A stretch of DNA of 7,929 nt from DALYLB01 sp046154695 (GTDB lineage: Bacteria; Acidobacteriota; Blastocatellia; RBC074): positions 1 to 7,929 of the forward strand of contig JBJXFI010000028.1 of NCBI GenBank assembly GCA_046154695.1. The letters are read 5' to 3'. Every line of letters begins with the position of its first letter. Within the stretch, counting starts at the first letter, position 1. The translations under genes were made by a program, and so were the position numbers. Positions 5,890-7,929 of the stretch are shown piece after piece. A model generated the notes under the pieces. It did not search any database. It was not told the DNA's origin and worked only from the letters and a program-made list of their open reading frames with translations.

Positions 5890-6825
5890 CTATGCGCGCG
5901 CGCCGATCTCGCGGCCCGCGGGCCGGGCCGGAACCGCAACGGCCGTCAGCGCCCAGCGATGCCGCACCTTTTCGCGCACGACTTCGACCGAACATAACGC
6001 CTGCGAAGCGATGGCCGCGGATGTGCTCCCCAAGAACTTGCGGCTGAATGTATTGTGCCGGTTGCGGCCGACAAAAATGCAATGCGCGCCCCACTCCCCG
6101 GCTACTTCCAACAGAACGCGGCGCGGCTGGCCTCCTCGTAATGAAATCGAGGCCTTCAGCCCGGCGTCGCGCAGAAACTGCGCGGCGATATCGAGCACCC
6201 GCAGCATTTGCCGGCGTTCCGGCGCGCCATCGCGAGAGGACGTCGCCAGGGCCGCGACAAGCCGCGCCTCGGTATTGGCGGGCCATTGGCGCAACGCCAC
6301 CTCGCAAACCGCCATCTCCGCCCCGCGCGAGCCATCGTATCCAACCAGCAGCCGCAGGCCCTGCGATTCGCCCTCCGCCGTATTGCGCGCGACGCGCACC
6401 GAACATGGCGCGTGATCGACGACGCTGCGCGACAGGCTGCCCCAGACCACGCGCCTGATTTCGCTGCGATTGAGCGGGTTGATCACCAGCAGCTCCGGCT
6501 CCCAATCGGCCGCCTGCGCCACCAGTTGCGTGGCGCGCCTGCCGCAGCACAGCTCCGTTTCAAACTCCCACTCCGGAAACGAGCGCTGAATCCGCTGCCG
6601 GCCCTGCCGCGCGATCCCCTCCGCATGCTCCGCCAGCACCTCCATCGCGTTCGCCGCACCCGCCCCCCAGGCGACTTCCGAGTGGCCGGCGGGCAGAAAT
6701 GGCTCGACCACCGAGACGATTCTGGTTTCGGCCAGCCGCGGCAAACCGGCGATTTCCAGGTCGTCCATCGCCATCCGCGCGCGGTCCGAGCCGTCGTATG
6801 CGATCATTATCTTCATTCGATTCAT
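5890..6825 (-). CDS. Tandem-domain universal stress protein with degenerate ATP loops (Usp2)
   Basis: 311-residue two-domain Usp, first of the usp pair. Domains lie at about 4-146 and 157-284, opening with IMIAYDGS and LLVGYDGS. The loops depart from the ATP-binding signature: domain 1 has N116-x2-N119-x9-G129-S130 (both leading Gly replaced by Asn), and domain 2 has G253-x2-R256-x9-G266-S267 (second Gly replaced by Arg). Spacing is conserved, so these look like true substitutions in a maintained fold, and nucleotide binding is probably weak or absent. The CC pair seen in Usp1 is also present. The start at 6825 is chosen because AAAGGAG (6837-6843) is 11 nt upstream; an ATG three codons later is possible. 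The gene begins only about 30 bp after the hsp20 terminator-like hairpin, so it may depend on read-through from hsp20. Overall similarity suggests that Usp1 and Usp2 arose by duplication. Confidence 0.92.
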   Translation of the reverse strand: MNRMKIMIAYDGSDRARMAMDDLEIAGLPRLAETRIVSVVEPFLPAGHSEVAWGAGAANAMEVLAEHAEGIARQGRQRIQRSFPEWEFETELCCGRRATQLVAQAADWEPELLVINPLNRSEIRRVVWGSLSRSVVDHAPCSVRVARNTAEGESQGLRLLVGYDGSRGAEMAVCEVALRQWPANTEARLVAALATSSRDGAPERRQMLRVLDIAAQFLRDAGLKASISLRGGQPRRVLLEVAGEWGAHCIFVGRNRHNTFSRKFLGSTSAAIASQALCSVEVVREKVRHRWALTAVAVPARPAGREIGARA

Positions 6826-6836
6826 CCCTGAGAACG

Positions 6837-6843
6837 CTCCTTT
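6837..6843 (-). promoter_or_regulatory. Ribosome binding site of usp2
   Basis: AAAGGAG on the minus strand, 11 nt before the ATG at 6825. It supports that start over the ATGs at 6846 (which precedes the SD) and 6816. Confidence 0.6.
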
Positions 6844-6855
6844 CATCCATCACGC

Positions 6856-6898
6856 AAAAAGCCGGCCGCGGTTCAATGTGGAACCTTGCGGCCGGCTT
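6856..6898 (-). terminator. Terminator or attenuator hairpin between hsp20 and usp2
   Basis: An 11-bp GC-rich stem (6859-6869 with 6888-6898) is extended by a 2-nt bulge and a 5-bp ggttc/gaacc stem around a 6-nt loop. On the minus strand it ends in TTTTT and then GCG. It lies 46 bp past the hsp20 stop and about 30 bp before the usp2 start. The U tract is short and two of its bases can pair within the stem, so partial termination is more likely than complete. I see no good promoter between the hairpin and usp2. Confidence 0.7.
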
Positions 6899-6944
6899 CG
6901 ATAAACAGCTGCTCATTCCATGAAGGCTGTCCTCAATTCACGAT

Positions 6945-7442
6945 CTATTTCAACTTGATTTCAATCTGTTTCGGCTTGGCCTCGGGACGCTTGGGCAGTC
7001 GCACTCTGAGAATGCCGTCCTTGAATTCAGCATTGATCTTGCCCGCGTCAACCTGCTGCGGCAGCGTGAAACTGCGCAAAAATTCGCCATAGCGCGATTC
7101 GATCCTGTGGAAATGTTCGCCATGTTCGGCCGTGTCGAATTTGCGCTCGCCGCGCAGCGTAAACACATTGTTCTCGAACGTCACGTTGACGTCTTCCTTC
7201 TTCACCTCGGGCAGCTCGGCCTTGACCACGAATTCGTCGCCGGACTCATAAATGTCGCATGTCGGCGCCCAGGTGCTCAGCGAAAAACTCTCATCCATCT
7301 CCGGCCAGCCAGATCGGTTGCCGAATAACCGGTTGAGCGTGCGATCGATGGCCCGGAACGGGTCGAACGCCTGCAGATCGCGGAGCGGCATCTCATGCGC
7401 CGTTCGGACAGGAGCCATTTTGGTTGCTGTTGTATTTGTCAT
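6945..7442 (-). CDS. Hsp20 / small heat-shock protein
   Basis: 165-residue ATP-independent chaperone of the IbpA/HspX (alpha-crystallin) family, which forms oligomers and holds unfolding proteins. The N-terminal arm (1-56) includes FDPFRAIDRTLNRLF, typical of bacterial class A sHsps. The alpha-crystallin domain spans about 57-152, with DIYESGDEFVVKAELPEVKKEDV, the dimer-region ESRYGEFLRSFTLP and the signature FKDGILRVRLPK. The C-terminal tail carries the anchoring IEI (160-162) that docks into a neighbouring domain. The start at 7442 is preceded at 10 nt by AAGGAG (7453-7458); an upstream in-frame ATG at 7490 has no SD and adds a basic stretch of 16 residues. No CIRCE element is visible. The long upstream region has a good sigma-54 promoter match, suggesting control by an enhancer-binding protein rather than by HrcA. 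Confidence 0.96.
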   Translation of the reverse strand: MTNTTATKMAPVRTAHEMPLRDLQAFDPFRAIDRTLNRLFGNRSGWPEMDESFSLSTWAPTCDIYESGDEFVVKAELPEVKKEDVNVTFENNVFTLRGERKFDTAEHGEHFHRIESRYGEFLRSFTLPQQVDAGKINAEFKDGILRVRLPKRPEAKPKQIEIKLK

Positions 7443-7452
7443 TGTGATTTTT

Positions 7453-7458
7453 CTCCTT
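7453..7458 (-). promoter_or_regulatory. Ribosome binding site of hsp20
   Basis: AAGGAG on the minus strand, 10 nt before the ATG at 7442, within an A-rich unstructured stretch. It decides the start codon. Confidence 0.75.
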
Positions 7459-7678
7459 CTTTTTATGATTCTTCTTATTTGCGCTTCCAAATGTGTGTGG
7501 TGTGCTTGATGAGTGAGTCGAGGCGAAATTCACTTGAGCGGCCAACGTGCCGCCGGCGCTACGCCCGCCTGAGCCAACCAGCCGGCCTCCGCAAATCTTG
7601 CCGGCTCGTTCCCAATTGCACGGCGAATACCACCTCGCGCCAACTGCTCAAATGAATTTCAAACTCAATTAATTAACC

Positions 7679-7694
7679 CGCAAGCATCGTACCA
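7679..7694 (-). promoter_or_regulatory. Predicted sigma-54 (-24/-12) promoter facing hsp20
   Basis: The minus strand reads TGGTACGATGCTTGCG, against the consensus TGGCACR-N4-TTGCW. The invariant GG-N10-GC is exact, and only the fourth and last consensus bases differ. A transcript would start near 7668 and carry a leader of about 225 nt before hsp20. An AT-rich tract lies immediately downstream. Confidence 0.6.
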
Positions 7695-7730
7695 GACGCG
7701 CAAGCGCCCATGAATAGCGCTGTCCACGCT

Positions 7731-7758
7731 GCCGCGCGGTTTTTCATCGGCGCGCGGC
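7731..7758. repeat. GC-rich inverted repeat between the divergent promoters
   Basis: gccgcgcg (7731-7738) is the exact complement of 7751-7758, with a 12-bp spacer containing a T run. It is 37 bp upstream of the leftward -24 box. It may be a protein-binding dyad or just GC-rich symmetry. Confidence 0.35.
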
Positions 7759-7774
7759 GCGGGGCCGGTGTGGG

Positions 7775-7798
7775 GCGTTACGCAACATCGTGTAGCGC
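7775..7798. promoter_or_regulatory. Candidate enhancer (activator-binding) dyad
   Basis: gcgttacgc-aacatc-gtgtagcgc is an imperfect inverted repeat (7 of 9 bases in the arms). Its centre is about 75 bp from the rightward -24 box and about 92 bp from the leftward one. That suits a site shared by both sigma-54 promoters. Fis-type HTH activators bind dyads of this size; identity with the local regulator's site is inference. Confidence 0.35.
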
Positions 7799-7810
7799 GA
7801 CGCGGCACTC

Positions 7811-7830
7811 GTGCGGCCTCGATGCCGCAC
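7811..7830. promoter_or_regulatory. Second candidate enhancer dyad
   Basis: gtgcggc-ctcgat-gccgcac has perfect 7-bp arms. It lies about 30 bp upstream of the rightward -24 box and about 117 bp upstream of the leftward one, so it suits the hsp20 promoter better by distance. Confidence 0.4.
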
Positions 7831-7860
7831 AACCCGTTGAGATCGAGTTTTCGGGCAGGC

Positions 7861-7876
7861 TGGCATAAAGCTTGCT
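7861..7876 (+). promoter_or_regulatory. Predicted sigma-54 (-24/-12) promoter facing right, out of the window
   Basis: TGGCATAAAGCTTGCT matches TGGCACR-N4-TTGCW at all specified positions but the sixth. GG (7862-7863) and GC (7874-7875) are exactly 10 bp apart. The predicted start is near 7887. The transcript then runs to a gggagg SD at 7921-7926 with no start codon before the window ends, so the regulated gene lies beyond 7929. Confidence 0.7.
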
Positions 7877-7920
7877 TCATGATTCCTCTTTTACAACCGT
7901 GAGTTGAAACTCGCCGTACC

Positions 7921-7926
7921 GGGAGG
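7921..7926 (+). promoter_or_regulatory. Probable ribosome binding site of a gene starting past the right edge
   Basis: gggagg lies about 35 nt downstream of the predicted sigma-54 start site and has no following ATG within the window. A start codon within about 10 bp beyond 7929 is expected. Confidence 0.4.
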
Positions 7927-7929
7927 GGC

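Larger units (their letters stand above)
7443..7929. other. Non-coding divergent control region upstream of hsp20
   Basis: This 487-bp region has no convincing gene. It contains the hsp20 SD and a long leader, an AT-rich tract (7651-7678), a sigma-54 promoter match facing hsp20 (7679-7694), GC-rich dyads (7731-7758, 7775-7798, 7811-7830) and a second sigma-54 match facing right (7861-7876). It ends with gggagg at 7921-7926, which looks like the SD of a rightward gene starting just past the window. Confidence 0.7.

Noticed and set aside
7537..7552. Second leftward GG-N10-GC match (CGGCACGTTGGCCGCT)
   Set aside because: The -24 half is good but the -12 half (CCGCT) is poor, and chance matches are frequent in GC-rich DNA. 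It is kept only as a possible secondary start.
7665..7880. 71-codon minus-strand open frame with an SD-like agagga
   Set aside because: It covers both sigma-54 promoter matches and all the dyads, has no domain-like pattern, and its composition looks like random GC-rich translation.
7443..7929. CIRCE element or other HrcA operator upstream of hsp20
   Set aside because: I searched by eye for TTAGCACTC-N9-GAGTGCTAA and close variants on both strands and found none.
1..7929. tRNA or rRNA genes
   Set aside because: No cloverleaf-like stretch or conserved rRNA segment was seen in any intergenic region; nearly all of the window is accounted for by protein genes and repeats.

Overview
The window is a GC-rich bacterial chromosome segment with tightly packed genes and short palindromic repeats at its left end. 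A PilR/NtrC-type sigma-54 activator, -24/-12 promoters, a two-domain Usp pair and the style of the left-end palindromes (short hairpins of the cctggggc-ttac-gccccagg and gcctgc-ttc-gcaggc kind) fit a Gram-negative soil or sediment bacterium. Acidobacteriota is my best guess, held only loosely.

Layout, left to right. 1-387 is a gene-free patch of nested inverted repeats, including a strong minus-strand terminator. 388-3454 (minus strand) is a two-component operon: a membrane histidine kinase, then an NtrC-family response regulator that overlaps it by 4 bp. The regulator gene is split by a 152-bp non-autonomous transposable element (MITE, 1127-1278). The element has perfect 25-bp terminal inverted repeats and a 9-bp target duplication. 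Removing the element and one duplication copy restores an intact 456-residue protein. 3455-3782 is a divergent promoter region. 3783-4901 (plus strand) is a PfkA-family phosphofructokinase. 4935-5843 and 5890-6825 (minus strand) are two tandem-domain universal stress proteins. 6945-7442 (minus strand) is an Hsp20 small heat-shock protein, followed by a terminator-like hairpin before the usp pair. 7443-7929 is a non-coding control region with two divergent sigma-54 promoter matches: one faces hsp20, the other faces a gene beyond the right edge. Dyad symmetries lie between them.

Taken together, the window looks like a stress or dormancy island: a sensor kinase, a sigma-54 enhancer-binding regulator, a glycolytic switch enzyme, two Usp proteins and Hsp20. 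The gene content recalls the mycobacterial DosR regulon (hspX, pfkB, several usp genes). Here the local regulator is of the sigma-54 class, and the window's own sigma-54 promoters are plausible targets. The main surprise is that the regulator is interrupted by the MITE inside its AAA+ domain, between Walker A and the GAFTGA loop. In this genome copy the circuit is probably disconnected, taken over by a paralogue, or reversibly switched off. The regulatory links are inference; the insertion structure is read directly from the sequence.
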